A DNA stretch of 64,000 bases from Hydrogenispora sp. (GTDB lineage Bacteria; Bacillota; UBA4882; UBA10575), in NCBI GenBank assembly GCA_012837705.1, contig DUQQ01000082.1, positions 1 to 64,000 on the forward strand, given 5' to 3'. The notes beneath the pieces are model-generated. The model was given only the letters and a program-made list of their open reading frames with translations, had not been told where the DNA came from and ran no database searches. The position numbers and the translations under genes are program-made. Shown here one piece after another: positions 8,897-17,045 of this stretch; positions within the stretch are counted from its first letter, which is position 1; each line of letters opens with the position of its first letter.

Positions 8897-10011
8897 AGAA
8901 AACGCCCTAAAAACGGAGCCTTTAATTCTATGGCATCGTGGGGACAAAACTCCTGACAACAATAACAACGAATACACCGACGGTCATCAATTTTCACTTT
9001 ATCCGGGCCTACGGTGATCAACTGGGCCGGACAGGCCTGGAGACAGACCCCACATTTTCGGCAATTCTCCTTAATCACTGGGTAAGGCGAAACGAAGCGG
9101 CGGAAAAAGGCATTCACCACCGCCGGAACACGAAAGCCGATGCGGGTTGACGCCGGTGGCACCTTAAAATCGGCGATCATAAACGCGTCCAACTCTTCCC
9201 CCCGGATCTCAACCCCTGTTTCCTCAAGTCCGAGAAGCCCTCTTTTTTCGGCTAAAGCCAGGAGGGGAACGGTGGCGGGCTCGACGCCGATCAACCGGGC
9301 AATGGTCGCATCAACGGCGAAAGGATTGGCACCAGCAATGATTAAACCCATAAAACGTAAGGTCCCGTTGCGCGGGCCGGCTCCTTCCATCGCCATTACC
9401 CCGTCAACGATGTTCAGCACCGGTTTAACCGTTAAGGCCAGATCAATGAGCATCTCATGGAATACATCGGCGTGCTGAAGCCGAAAATGCATCTCTCCTT
9501 TGCGTAACCCGGCCACACAGCCGAAGAGATTTTTTACCGCCCCTGTCAGGCGGGTCAACCCGTGGGTTTTAACCCTTGGTAGATTAATTACCGCATCAAC
9601 TTGGGCGATCTCTTCGACCAGAGGAAAACTTTTTAGAATCTTCCCGTGGGGTGCCTTCACCTCAATTTCGCGGTCAAAAACGCCCAGCGGAACACCGAGT
9701 TCCTGACAGACTTGGGTGATACCAGCCTTTTGCGCTACCCGCGCCAAACTCCCGAGACCAGGGCTGTCACCCACCAGCGGGTTCGCCCCAATGGCTAAAA
9801 GTTCTTTGAGGACCGCCCGGACAACTTCCGGATGCGTATCAACTCCCCGCTCTGGTGGTTCCGCCGCCAAGAGATTGGGTTTGACCAATACCTTTTGGCC
9901 CGGACGGACGAAGCGCGAAAGGCCACCCAGTTCATGTAGGCTTTTGCGGACCGCGCTTTCCACCTCGCTCCGCTCGTAACTGCCACAACGGGCAAGCGCA
10001 ACTTTGGTCAT
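8893..10011 (-). CDS. DUF362 protein with C-terminal 2[4Fe-4S] ferredoxin domain
   Basis: 372 residues. The DUF362 domain (about 1-290) contains VLVKPNLL, DTHPEVVRAV and INLPRVKTHGLTRLTGAVKN. The C-terminal domain has two tetracysteine clusters, CRKCGVCLQACP and CIRCYCCQEFCP, each binding one [4Fe-4S]. Such proteins are common in anaerobes and the reaction is unknown. ATG 10011 is chosen for its AAGGAGAG ribosome site and the typical TKVALARCGSY start. Stop codons overlap with YpiB. Presence fits an anaerobic metabolism. Confidence 0.85.
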   Translation of the reverse strand: MTKVALARCGSYERSEVESAVRKSLHELGGLSRFVRPGQKVLVKPNLLAAEPPERGVDTHPEVVRAVLKELLAIGANPLVGDSPGLGSLARVAQKAGITQVCQELGVPLGVFDREIEVKAPHGKILKSFPLVEEIAQVDAVINLPRVKTHGLTRLTGAVKNLFGCVAGLRKGEMHFRLQHADVFHEMLIDLALTVKPVLNIVDGVMAMEGAGPRNGTLRFMGLIIAGANPFAVDATIARLIGVEPATVPLLALAEKRGLLGLEETGVEIRGEELDAFMIADFKVPPASTRIGFRVPAVVNAFFRRFVSPYPVIKENCRKCGVCLQACPAQLITVGPDKVKIDDRRCIRCYCCQEFCPHDAIELKAPFLGRFL

Positions 10012-10118
10012 CAGTACTCTCCTTCTCACTCTGCCGCTTAGAACAGAAAAAGTTCTCTGGTAAAATTTCTCCAAAGAACCGAAAGACTCCTTTGGCGAAA
10101 TCCCTTTTTTACTTGGTC

Positions 10119-11546
10119 TTAAATATGTTCCTTCGCCCTTTGCGCCTGCAGAAATTCTTCGCCAACCCGAAAGATATCACCCGCCCCCATGGTCAACACC
10201 AAATCCCCCGGCGCGGTCTCCTTTAGAAGATGTGTTTTAATCTCTTCCATCCCACCGAGGTACCGGACATCGGGATGGTTTTTACGGGTTTCGTCCGCTA
10301 AAAGCCGGCTGGAAACCTCGCCCCGGTCAACCTCACGGGCGGCATAGATATCTGCCAAGACCAGTATATCAGCGTCACGAAAAGCGCGGGAAAACTCGGT
10401 AAAAAGGTGTTTTGTACGGCTGTAAAGGTGAGGTTGGAATACACACCAGACTCGGCCCTTATATTGTTTCTTGACGGTGGCTAGGGTATTACGGATCGCA
10501 ACCGGGTGATGGGCGTAATCATCAACCACCACAACGCCACCGGCTTCTCCTTTTAATTCAAAACGACGGCGCACGCCAGTAAACGTTTGGAGATAACGGA
10601 GGCAATCTGCCAACGGCACACCGGCTTCCAACGCCACGATCAACGCCGCAAGCGCATTCCTCAGATTATGCTCGCCAGGGACTTTCAACACTAAATCTCC
10701 GCGATAATCCCCTTTGTAGTGCAGTTTACCTTTGATTCCCATCGGCGCAACCGGTTCAATCGCCGTACAGTACCAATCGGCTTCCGGGGATAAACCGAAA
10801 GTCAAAACCGGGGCCTTGGCCGCTTTCAACAATTCTTGGCGATTTGGATCTTCGTGCCAGAGAACAAGTTTTCCGTCTGGAGGCACCAGGGCGATGAATT
10901 CCTTAAACGTATCCACGACCGCACCCGCCGTGGGAAAACAATCGGGATGGTCCCAATCGACATTGGTAATTACCGCAATCTGGGGTGAGAGATATAGAAA
11001 AGAACAACGAAACTCGCAGGCTTCCACAACAAAGTAAGGACTTTTCCCGGTCCGGTGGTTCCCCTGTAGTTCGAGCATCTCCCCGCCCACTTCCACCGTG
11101 GGGTCTTTCCCTCCTTTAATGAGGAGCAAGGAAATCATTGCGGTCGTCGTTGTTTTGCCGTGGGTTCCAGCAACGGCAATACCCTTCCCTTTTTCTTTCA
11201 TCAATACGCCGAGAAGCTCAGCCCCTTCATAAAGGGGAAGTCCTTTTGCTCTGGCGGCCAGTAGTTCGGGATTTTGCTCTCCTACCGCATTGGTATAGAT
11301 CACCACATCAATATCGTCGCTAATCTGTTCTTCCCGGTGTCCGTAATAGATTTTAACCCCTTTGGCTTCTAATTCCGTAGTGTTGCGGCTGGACTTCCGG
11401 TCCGAACCGGTTACCCTGTAACCGCTTTCTAGCATTATCTTTGCTAAGGCGCTCAGACGCGCGCCCCCAATTCCAATAAAATACAGATGGTCTCCTGGTT
11501 TCAACCTGATCCGTCCCTTCTCGGCCAATCCTCTTTTTTTCCACAT
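10119..11546 (-). CDS. murC: UDP-N-acetylmuramate--L-alanine ligase (MurC)
   Basis: Adds L-Ala to UDP-MurNAc in the cytosol, the first step of the stem peptide. Seen: nucleotide loop FIGIGGARLSALA (usual GIGGxGMS is altered to GARLS), ATP loop GTHGKTTTTA, the EACEFRCSFL motif typical of MurC, NVDWDHPDCF, GEHNLRNALAA and DDYAHHP. Length 475 is normal. The ATG at 11546 has little Shine-Dalgarno and lies right at the predicted transcription start, so a TTG at 11504 with AAGGGA nearby is a serious alternative. It lies outside any dcw cluster; murD is 43 kb away in the same window. Confidence 0.92.
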   Translation of the reverse strand: MWKKRGLAEKGRIRLKPGDHLYFIGIGGARLSALAKIMLESGYRVTGSDRKSSRNTTELEAKGVKIYYGHREEQISDDIDVVIYTNAVGEQNPELLAARAKGLPLYEGAELLGVLMKEKGKGIAVAGTHGKTTTTAMISLLLIKGGKDPTVEVGGEMLELQGNHRTGKSPYFVVEACEFRCSFLYLSPQIAVITNVDWDHPDCFPTAGAVVDTFKEFIALVPPDGKLVLWHEDPNRQELLKAAKAPVLTFGLSPEADWYCTAIEPVAPMGIKGKLHYKGDYRGDLVLKVPGEHNLRNALAALIVALEAGVPLADCLRYLQTFTGVRRRFELKGEAGGVVVVDDYAHHPVAIRNTLATVKKQYKGRVWCVFQPHLYSRTKHLFTEFSRAFRDADILVLADIYAAREVDRGEVSSRLLADETRKNHPDVRYLGGMEEIKTHLLKETAPGDLVLTMGAGDIFRVGEEFLQAQRAKEHI

Positions 11547-11551
11547 TTCCT

Positions 11552-11580
11552 ATTCTATGACGATTGACTAAATAAAACAA
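11552..11580 (-). promoter_or_regulatory. probable sigma-A promoter of murC
   Basis: On the - strand TTGTTT, 17 bases, TAGAAT. The -10 ends only five bases before the annotated ATG, so transcription would start at about that ATG (leaderless) unless the real start is the TTG at 11504. Confidence 0.5.
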
Positions 11581-11749
11581 TAGTTCTTTTCGCAAAAAGG
11601 CCAAATCTTTCTTTTAAAACCCGTTTTAGATGAAAAGATTCCGATCAATTCCACATAAAATTATTCCTTATTTTATCCATTTTTGTTAAGTTTAATCATT
11701 TGGGCCTTTCACATATCCGCGCGCGCAAACCTGACTTTCGTCCCAAAAT

Positions 11750-11775
11750 AAAAAGAAACCCGGTTTTCCGGGTTT
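11750..11775 (-). terminator. intrinsic terminator of the zinc-ribbon gene
   Basis: Stem AAACCCGG/CCGGGTTT with TTTT loop; on the - strand it is followed by CTTTTTATTTT. It sits just after the stop of the small zinc-ribbon gene. Confidence 0.85.
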
Positions 11776-11783
11776 AACGAGGC

Positions 11784-11984
11784 TCAATAATCTTCATTGG
11801 AAGAATATAGCTGGTGTTCTTCAACGGTGGTAACCTGTCCTTCACAGACGGGGCAAGTCACCACTTCGTCGTCTTCATCATAGCCCAAAAGAATCATTGT
11901 TCCACACATCGGGCATTTAATACTTTCTTCCGCGTTATCCGCCCTTTCGGAAAGGCTAAGCGGTTGACGACCATCTCTACCCAT
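11784..11984 (-). CDS. small zinc-ribbon protein
   Basis: 66-residue protein with two CPxC knuckles (IKCPMCGTMILL and VTCPVCEGQVT), a classic rubredoxin-like zinc ribbon, and an acidic DEDDE stretch between them. The ATG at 11984 has GGGGGG/GGAG seven to ten bases upstream. It is divergent from the SASP gene and has its own terminator. I do not recognise a family; it could be a regulator or an adaptor. Confidence 0.7.
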   Translation of the reverse strand: MGRDGRQPLSLSERADNAEESIKCPMCGTMILLGYDEDDEVVTCPVCEGQVTTVEEHQLYSSNEDY

Positions 11985-12100
11985 CTTGATGCTCCCCCCT
12001 TGGTTTATATTGTCCTTTAATGCCTGCTTGAGTATGCATCTTTTTTTTGTCACGTGTTTTCCAGCGGTGATCGGAAATACTATTCTTGGGAGGTGGAGCT

Positions 12101-12286
12101 GTGGCGCGTCGTAGTATCGTTTCGGATGAGGTCAAATACGAAATTGCCAAAGAACTTGGTTTCGCTGACCGGATTCAACGAAACGGTGATCATTACGACT
12201 ACAGCAATCTCACTACCCGTGAAGCAGGCCTATTAGTACGCGGCCTCATTGAAAAAGCCGAGCAACTAATGGCCAACCAAAAATAG
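12101..12286 (+). CDS. alpha/beta-type small acid-soluble spore protein
   Basis: 61-residue DNA-binding protein that coats and protects spore DNA. The first conserved block SDEVKYEIAKELGF contains the Glu-Ile bond where the germination protease GPR cuts related SASPs. The second block TTREAGLLVRGLIEKAEQ matches the REAG...KRxIExAE region. The short MARRS head resembles the minor SspF-type SASPs. GTG 12101 is chosen with GGAGGTGG just upstream. This gene is direct evidence for endospore formation. In such genes transcription is normally forespore-specific (SigG), but I could not find a convincing SigG promoter. Confidence 0.88.
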   Translation: MARRSIVSDEVKYEIAKELGFADRIQRNGDHYDYSNLTTREAGLLVRGLIEKAEQLMANQK

Positions 12287-12292
12287 GGTTAG

Positions 12293-12312
12293 GGGGCGTT
12301 CGCGAACGCCCC
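12293..12312. terminator. G/C-rich hairpin after the SASP gene
   Basis: Perfect inverted repeat GGGGCGTT-CGCG-AACGCCCC immediately after the SASP stop. It lacks a strong T run, so it may protect mRNA 3' ends rather than terminate alone. Confidence 0.55.
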
Positions 12313-12392
12313 TTAATCCTTAAAATTATCGTTCTCCTTTCTTTCTTGGAACGGCAAATTTTCGGGCCTGAACAATGTTTGCCATAAATTCC

Positions 12393-12417
12393 ATTCCTGC
12401 CTTGAGCAGGGATTTTT
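12393..12417 (+). terminator. second hairpin with T run
   Basis: Stem of about 8 bp (core CCTGC/GCAGG, loop CTTGA) followed by TTTTT on the + strand, 80 bases after the first hairpin and upstream of the porin-like gene. Confidence 0.55.
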
Positions 12418-12508
12418 ACTAATTACGAGAATTTTAAAGAGCAAACGGGCGAAAAGACATTTCAGGCGAAACTTATAAAATTTGCAGAAAGAAACGGAGG
12501 AATTACCT

Positions 12509-13675
12509 TTGCTACGCCTTACTAAAAACCGTTTACCCTTCAGACCCCTTCTCTTTTTCTTATGCCTCACTTTGTGCGGTATTTTATGGGCAAACCCCGC
12601 CCATGGCGCCCCAGACAATATCACGAAACGCCTCTCCAACTTGGAAAGCCGCTGGGGCCATCTCCAGCTTGGCGGCGAATTCAGCTTGCTCGCCGATTAT
12701 AAGCAGCGGGCTTTTGAAGAATACCGCACTCCAGATTTTAAAAACTATCTCAACCTCTATCTGGATGCGCAGATCGACCGTAATTTCTACTTTTATCTTT
12801 TACTTTCCCATTATGATAATTACGGTTATCTTAACCAACTTTATATTAATGAAGCCGCAGTCCGGTACCGGTCACCCCAACTATTAATGGATTTAGGTAA
12901 ATTCCATTTTACCCTTGATCCGCTTGGTTTAATCGCCGACCATTCCGCTTCCCCAATTCAAGGTTTCGCCCTTCAAACCGGTAATACCGCTTTTTATCTC
13001 GGTGGTTTTTATTCCCGGCTCTTCCTGAACCCGGCCAGTATTGGTGAAGAAAAGATCGGTATTACCAGCGACGATCAGTTCGGGTTGCGAATTGCTGTAC
13101 CGAAACCCGGCTATATGCTAGGTATGACCTTGGTAACCACCCCGGACGGCGACCTCAGTGAAACCGCAATTGGACTCGACTTCATCACCAATGTTGCTGG
13201 CGGGGCCCTCCAAAGTGAAGTGGCCTGGTACAAACCGGGAGCAGATAGTTTCCAAAGCTACAAACATGATGGCGCTTTCGGGGGCTTGGTCACGTGGAAC
13301 AAGAACATTGCGGCCACAACCTATACCCTAAACGCCTGGTCTTTCCAGAAAGGATTTGCCCCGATCTCTTCGGTTTTAAACGATAGTTTCCTCGAAAAGG
13401 GCGAAATCTACGCCAACAACTCGTACGGGATCGGCGGTGGCTTCCAGCATAAAATGGCCAACAACTGGGAGGCGACGGTAAAAGCGGGGGTCCTGTTTTC
13501 CCCGGGCCAAACTTTCTCTGAACCCCAGTTGACTTTCTCCGGACGGCTCCGTAAAGCTTTTTCCATCGCCACCAACCTCGAATTCGGCTTTGACTCCGGG
13601 TTTGAAGCGGACGTTAACAAAATTGATCTCCACCGCTACAACCGGTTGTTTGTCGGGTTTAATACCATATTTTAG
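12509..13675 (+). CDS. outer-membrane beta-barrel (porin-like) protein
   Basis: 388 residues with a Sec signal peptide (basic head, hydrophobic core, cleavage likely after NPAHGA). The mature part begins with a short helix (ITKRLSNLESRW) and then alternating polar/aromatic strands throughout. The last residues, RLFVGFNTIF, alternate hydrophobic positions and end in Phe, the beta-signal recognised by the BAM machinery. No SLH domain precedes the barrel, unlike OmpM porins. TTG 12509 is chosen for GGAGG eight bases upstream. The amidase gene follows after 26 bases. Substrate unknown; carbohydrate-type porin (DcaP/LbtU-like) is possible. Confidence 0.75.
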   Translation: MLRLTKNRLPFRPLLFFLCLTLCGILWANPAHGAPDNITKRLSNLESRWGHLQLGGEFSLLADYKQRAFEEYRTPDFKNYLNLYLDAQIDRNFYFYLLLSHYDNYGYLNQLYINEAAVRYRSPQLLMDLGKFHFTLDPLGLIADHSASPIQGFALQTGNTAFYLGGFYSRLFLNPASIGEEKIGITSDDQFGLRIAVPKPGYMLGMTLVTTPDGDLSETAIGLDFITNVAGGALQSEVAWYKPGADSFQSYKHDGAFGGLVTWNKNIAATTYTLNAWSFQKGFAPISSVLNDSFLEKGEIYANNSYGIGGGFQHKMANNWEATVKAGVLFSPGQTFSEPQLTFSGRLRKAFSIATNLEFGFDSGFEADVNKIDLHRYNRLFVGFNTIF

Positions 13676-13701
13676 TTGTTGAACAAAAGGAGGAGTCCTC
13701 T

Positions 13702-14337
13702 TTGTTAAAGCATAAGCCTTTCGTCATTCTGATCCTAATGCTGGTCTTTCTGGTCACAACAGCAGCGACGGCCATCGCCGCCAAGCCCCTGGCGGGTGTA
13801 AAAGTTGTTGTCGATGCTGGTCACGGTGGTTGGGACCCGGGTGCCGTCGGTGTTAGCGGTTTAACCGAAAAACAAGTCAACTTACAGGTGGCCAAAGCGC
13901 TCCGCAACTGTTTGGTGGAATACGGGGGAGCCGATGTCGTCATGACCAGGACCGACGACACTTATGTGTCTTTAGCGGCCCGTGTGCAGAAAGCCAATAA
14001 CAGTGGGGCGGACCGTTTCATCTCCGTTCATCATAATGGTTCAGTCAATCCTGCGCATAATGGGACCTCCGTCTATTCGGCCAAAGTCGCCAGTGCTGCC
14101 AGCCATGACTTGCGGAACAAAGTCCAAAAACGTTTACTCCAAATGACCGGTCTTCGTGATCTCGGTGCCAATACCGCAAATTATTATGTCTTACGTAACA
14201 CGCGGATGCCCGCGATTCTCACCGAAGCCTCATTTATTACCAACCCCAAAGAAGAAGAGAAATTACGCGATCCGGGTTACCTTTGGCGGGAAGGCTACTA
14301 TATTTACCGGGGTCTGGTCGACCACATGGGAAAATAA
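13702..14337 (+). CDS. N-acetylmuramoyl-L-alanine amidase (Amidase_3)
   Basis: Secreted zinc amidase that cuts the MurNAc-L-Ala bond of peptidoglycan, 211 residues with a signal peptide (about 1-27, AIAA). Zinc ligands and catalytic Glu are present: VVDAGHGGWDPG (His), LTEKQVN (Glu), SVHHNGS (His) and ILTEASFITN (Glu). There is no cell-wall-binding domain, as in CwlD-type and AmiC catalytic modules. TTG start with AGGAGG ten bases upstream. It probably shares a transcript with the porin-like gene, and its strong terminator ends the unit. Confidence 0.92.
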   Translation: MLKHKPFVILILMLVFLVTTAATAIAAKPLAGVKVVVDAGHGGWDPGAVGVSGLTEKQVNLQVAKALRNCLVEYGGADVVMTRTDDTYVSLAARVQKANNSGADRFISVHHNGSVNPAHNGTSVYSAKVASAASHDLRNKVQKRLLQMTGLRDLGANTANYYVLRNTRMPAILTEASFITNPKEEEKLRDPGYLWREGYYIYRGLVDHMGK

Positions 14338-14348
14338 GTAGTTATCGA

Positions 14349-14394
14349 AAAGAAGACGGATACCTCGCATTGAGGGATCCGTCTTCTTTTTTTA
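14349..14394 (+). terminator. intrinsic terminator after the amidase gene
   Basis: Long stem AAGAAGACGGAT.CCTC/GAGG.ATCCGTCTTCTT with one mismatch, followed by TTTTTTT. Confidence 0.9.
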
Positions 14395-14494
14395 ACATAT
14401 TTTTCCTCGCCCGCAGGATAAAAACAGGATTTTTCCGTTTTATGTCTAATGTTTATGTTAACCATTTTCTATCTTTTGGGGGTGTTTGCAGATC

Positions 14495-15514
14495 ATGTCT
14501 TATCCGAGGCGAGTGGCTTTTTCCTTACTGCTCATGGCGGTCCTTTTCTGCGGCGGTTGTCTGTCCAAACCATATCTGCCCGGCAAAGATTTGGGTACAC
14601 TACACCTTCGAATTCAGCGGGCAGAAACACCCGCCGGACAAGAGCAATCTTCAATGATGGCGCTAAATAAACCGATCAATAAAATCGCGATCGTTCTTAC
14701 CAATAAAAAAACCGTCATGACGAAGACCGTAGAACCATACGTGGAAGGCAAAGTAATTACGGTTGATTCCATCTACCCGGGTACCTGGCAGATTGAAGTG
14801 AAATGCTATGACCCAAACGGGCAGTGGTTCCTTTACGGGGTGGCGACCAAGACGATTCAGCCGGGAGAAAACGTAGAACTATTGGTCATCATTCGACTGG
14901 CCCCGGGGGAGTTAACCATGGAAATGGATGTCGCCCCTCTCCTTGCCGCCGGCTATGATGCCTCCCGGGGCAGGTTATACGTTTATGAAGATCCGCAAAC
15001 CGATAAAGCCACCATTTTTGATCTGACCTTAGAAGGAAATCTCCTGAAACATAGGGAGCAAATATTACTACCACAGGGGACCTATAACGCCCGGATCTAT
15101 ATTCCAAATAAATCCAACTACTTTTATGAAAGTGATTATATTCAATTTCACGTTCTATCAGGCCAGGTTGAAACGGTCAATTTAAATGCGGATGCCAGCA
15201 TAATCATCGAAGGTCTTATTGACCTCCCGCCCGCTACTCCGGAAAACTTTGAAGTAACATTGGACAACGGCCAGCCTCTGCTCCGTTGGGATCCCGTTGG
15301 CGATCCCGATCTCGCCGGTTATAATGTTTACCGGACTAACCGGGACGGCAGGTTTGTTTTCCTGGACCAAGTCGATATTGCCACCCACTTCTACCATGAT
15401 ATCAAGGTTAAGATCGAAGATTACGAAGATAATCTTCTCGGTTACGCGGTCAGTAGCTATGACCTAAGAGGCAACAACAGCATTTGGACGGCCGCGCTTT
15501 ACTGGCCATTTTAA
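14495..15514 (+). CDS. predicted lipoprotein with C-terminal fibronectin-III-like domain
   Basis: 339 residues. An N-terminal signal ends in FCGGC, a lipobox with an unusual Cys at -3; lipid attachment at that last Cys is likely but not certain. The middle consists of repeated beta-sandwich segments (IEVKCYDPNGQW, YNARIYIPNKSN). Residues about 240-339 read as a fibronectin type III domain (PATPENFEVTLDNGQPLLRW, DLAGYNVYRT, YAVSSYDLRGN). ATG 14495 is chosen because GGGGGTG is ten bases upstream. Function unknown; surface adhesion or scaffold is inferred from architecture. Confidence 0.65.
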   Translation: MSYPRRVAFSLLLMAVLFCGGCLSKPYLPGKDLGTLHLRIQRAETPAGQEQSSMMALNKPINKIAIVLTNKKTVMTKTVEPYVEGKVITVDSIYPGTWQIEVKCYDPNGQWFLYGVATKTIQPGENVELLVIIRLAPGELTMEMDVAPLLAAGYDASRGRLYVYEDPQTDKATIFDLTLEGNLLKHREQILLPQGTYNARIYIPNKSNYFYESDYIQFHVLSGQVETVNLNADASIIIEGLIDLPPATPENFEVTLDNGQPLLRWDPVGDPDLAGYNVYRTNRDGRFVFLDQVDIATHFYHDIKVKIEDYEDNLLGYAVSSYDLRGNNSIWTAALYWPF

Positions 15515-15549
15515 AGAGAGGCCGCTAAGATCAACCGTGCTTTCAGAAA

Positions 15550-15574
15550 GGGGCCACCCGTTTCGGGTGGCCCC
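15550..15574. terminator. strong hairpin between convergent genes
   Basis: Perfect 10-11 bp stem GGGGCCACCC/GGGTGGCCCC with a short loop. T runs are weak on both sides (TTTCTGAAAG on the - strand), so termination is probable rather than certain. Confidence 0.55.
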
Positions 15575-15647
15575 ATGCTCCGCGTGTCCTTTATTGGTGA
15601 TCAGTAGATCTTGTTTCGCTTGCTTCTCTCAACCCTTACGTTATACC

Positions 15648-17045
15648 TTATTCCTTAGCAGGATTATTTTTTGCGGTCAAATACTGGTCAACCGCCCGGG
15701 CGGCCTTCTTCCCAGCCCCCATGGCGGCAATCACGGTCGCCGCGCCGGTAACGATATCACCACCGGCAAAGACCCCCGGAATACTGGTCATCATGGTTTC
15801 CGGGTCGACTTCGATATAACCCCGTTTATTCAGGTTCAGACCGGCGGTCCCTTGCAGGAGAATGGGGTTGGGGCCCTGACCAACGGCGACGATCACCGTA
15901 TCCACAGGTAGGGCTTCCTCCGAACCAGGGATCGGGACCGGTCTTCTGCGTCCCGAAGCATCCGGCTCCCCAAGGGACATTTTTTGACAGATCATCGTTG
16001 TCAGGTTGCCGTTTTCATCTCCCTCCAGGCGAACCGGGTTGGTGAGGAGGCGGAATTCGACCCCTTCCTCTTCGGCGTTTTCAATCTCTTCCAAACGGGC
16101 AGGCATCTCTTCGCGCGAGCGACGGTAGACAATGCTAACGGTTTCGGCCCCGAGCCGTAAAGCGGTACGCGCCGAATCCATCGCCACGTTCCCGGCCCCG
16201 ACCACCGCAACACGTTTACCGATGCGGATCGGGGTGTCGTGTTCTGGGAAGAGATAAGCTTTCATCAAGTTGACCCGGGTTAAAAACTCATTGGCCGAAT
16301 AAACTCCATTCAAATTTTCCCCAGGAATCTGGAGAAAATACGGAAGTCCAGCCCCAGTACCAATAAACACCGCTTCATAACCGGTGGCAAACAATTCGTC
16401 AATGGTGATCGTCTTTCCGATCAAAACGTTAGTTTGAATCTCAACCCCTAATTTCTCCAGGTTCCCGACTTCATAGTCGACAATGGTCTTCGGTAGCCTG
16501 AACTCGGGGATCCCGTAACGCAATACCCCGCCAGTGGCATGTAACGACTCAAAAAGGGTCACTTTATAGCCCATCAAAGCTAAATCGGCTGCCGCTGTCA
16601 GTCCGGCGGGACCGGAACCAACCACCGCCACTTTCCCCTTTACCGCGCACGACGGCGCACAGGTGGGTTCCACCGCTTCATTGGCCCGCCCCCAATCGGC
16701 ACAGTACCGTTCTAAAGCACCAATCGCCACCGACTCGCCCTTCCGCCCCAAAATACATTGCTTTTCGCACTGGTTTTCCTGGGGACAGACCCGGCCACAA
16801 ATGGCAGGCAGGCTATTTTTCTCTTTAATCTTGGCAAGGGCAGCATCCGGCTTCCCTTCGAGTAGTAATGTAATAAACTGTGGGATCTGAATCTCCACCG
16901 GGCAGCCTTGGACACAAAGGGGCTTTTTACAATTCAAACACCGCTTTGCTTCGGCGAGCGCCTGTTCGGCGGTGAAGCCGTGGGCAACTTCATCAAAGTT
17001 TCTCCGTCTAATCTCTGGATCCTGTTTCGGCATCTGTTGTCTCAT
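15648..17045 (-). CDS. nfnB: NfnB / GltA-type NADPH oxidoreductase, large subunit
   Basis: 465 residues. N-terminal Fe-S domain with cysteine sets CLNCKKPLCVQGCP and CGRVCPQENQCEKQC, then FAD (VVGSGPAGLTAAADLALMG) and NADPH (VVGAGNVAMDSARTALRLG) Rossmann motifs. The C-terminus has GVFAGGDIVTGAATV. Paired with the NfnA gene just upstream, overlapping by ATGA, it forms the NADH-dependent reduced ferredoxin:NADP+ oxidoreductase, an electron-bifurcating enzyme of anaerobes. The alternative name is glutamate synthase small subunit, but no GltB large subunit is here. ATG 17045 has AGGAGG nine bases upstream. Confidence 0.88.
   Translation of the reverse strand: MRQQMPKQDPEIRRRNFDEVAHGFTAEQALAEAKRCLNCKKPLCVQGCPVEIQIPQFITLLLEGKPDAALAKIKEKNSLPAICGRVCPQENQCEKQCILGRKGESVAIGALERYCADWGRANEAVEPTCAPSCAVKGKVAVVGSGPAGLTAAADLALMGYKVTLFESLHATGGVLRYGIPEFRLPKTIVDYEVGNLEKLGVEIQTNVLIGKTITIDELFATGYEAVFIGTGAGLPYFLQIPGENLNGVYSANEFLTRVNLMKAYLFPEHDTPIRIGKRVAVVGAGNVAMDSARTALRLGAETVSIVYRRSREEMPARLEEIENAEEEGVEFRLLTNPVRLEGDENGNLTTMICQKMSLGEPDASGRRRPVPIPGSEEALPVDTVIVAVGQGPNPILLQGTAGLNLNKRGYIEVDPETMMTSIPGVFAGGDIVTGAATVIAAMGAGKKAARAVDQYLTAKNNPAKE

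Noticed and set aside
12313-12639. 108-codon - strand frame over the porin gene start
   Set aside because: It crosses a terminator-like hairpin and the porin start, is Lys/Arg-rich and lacks a ribosome site.
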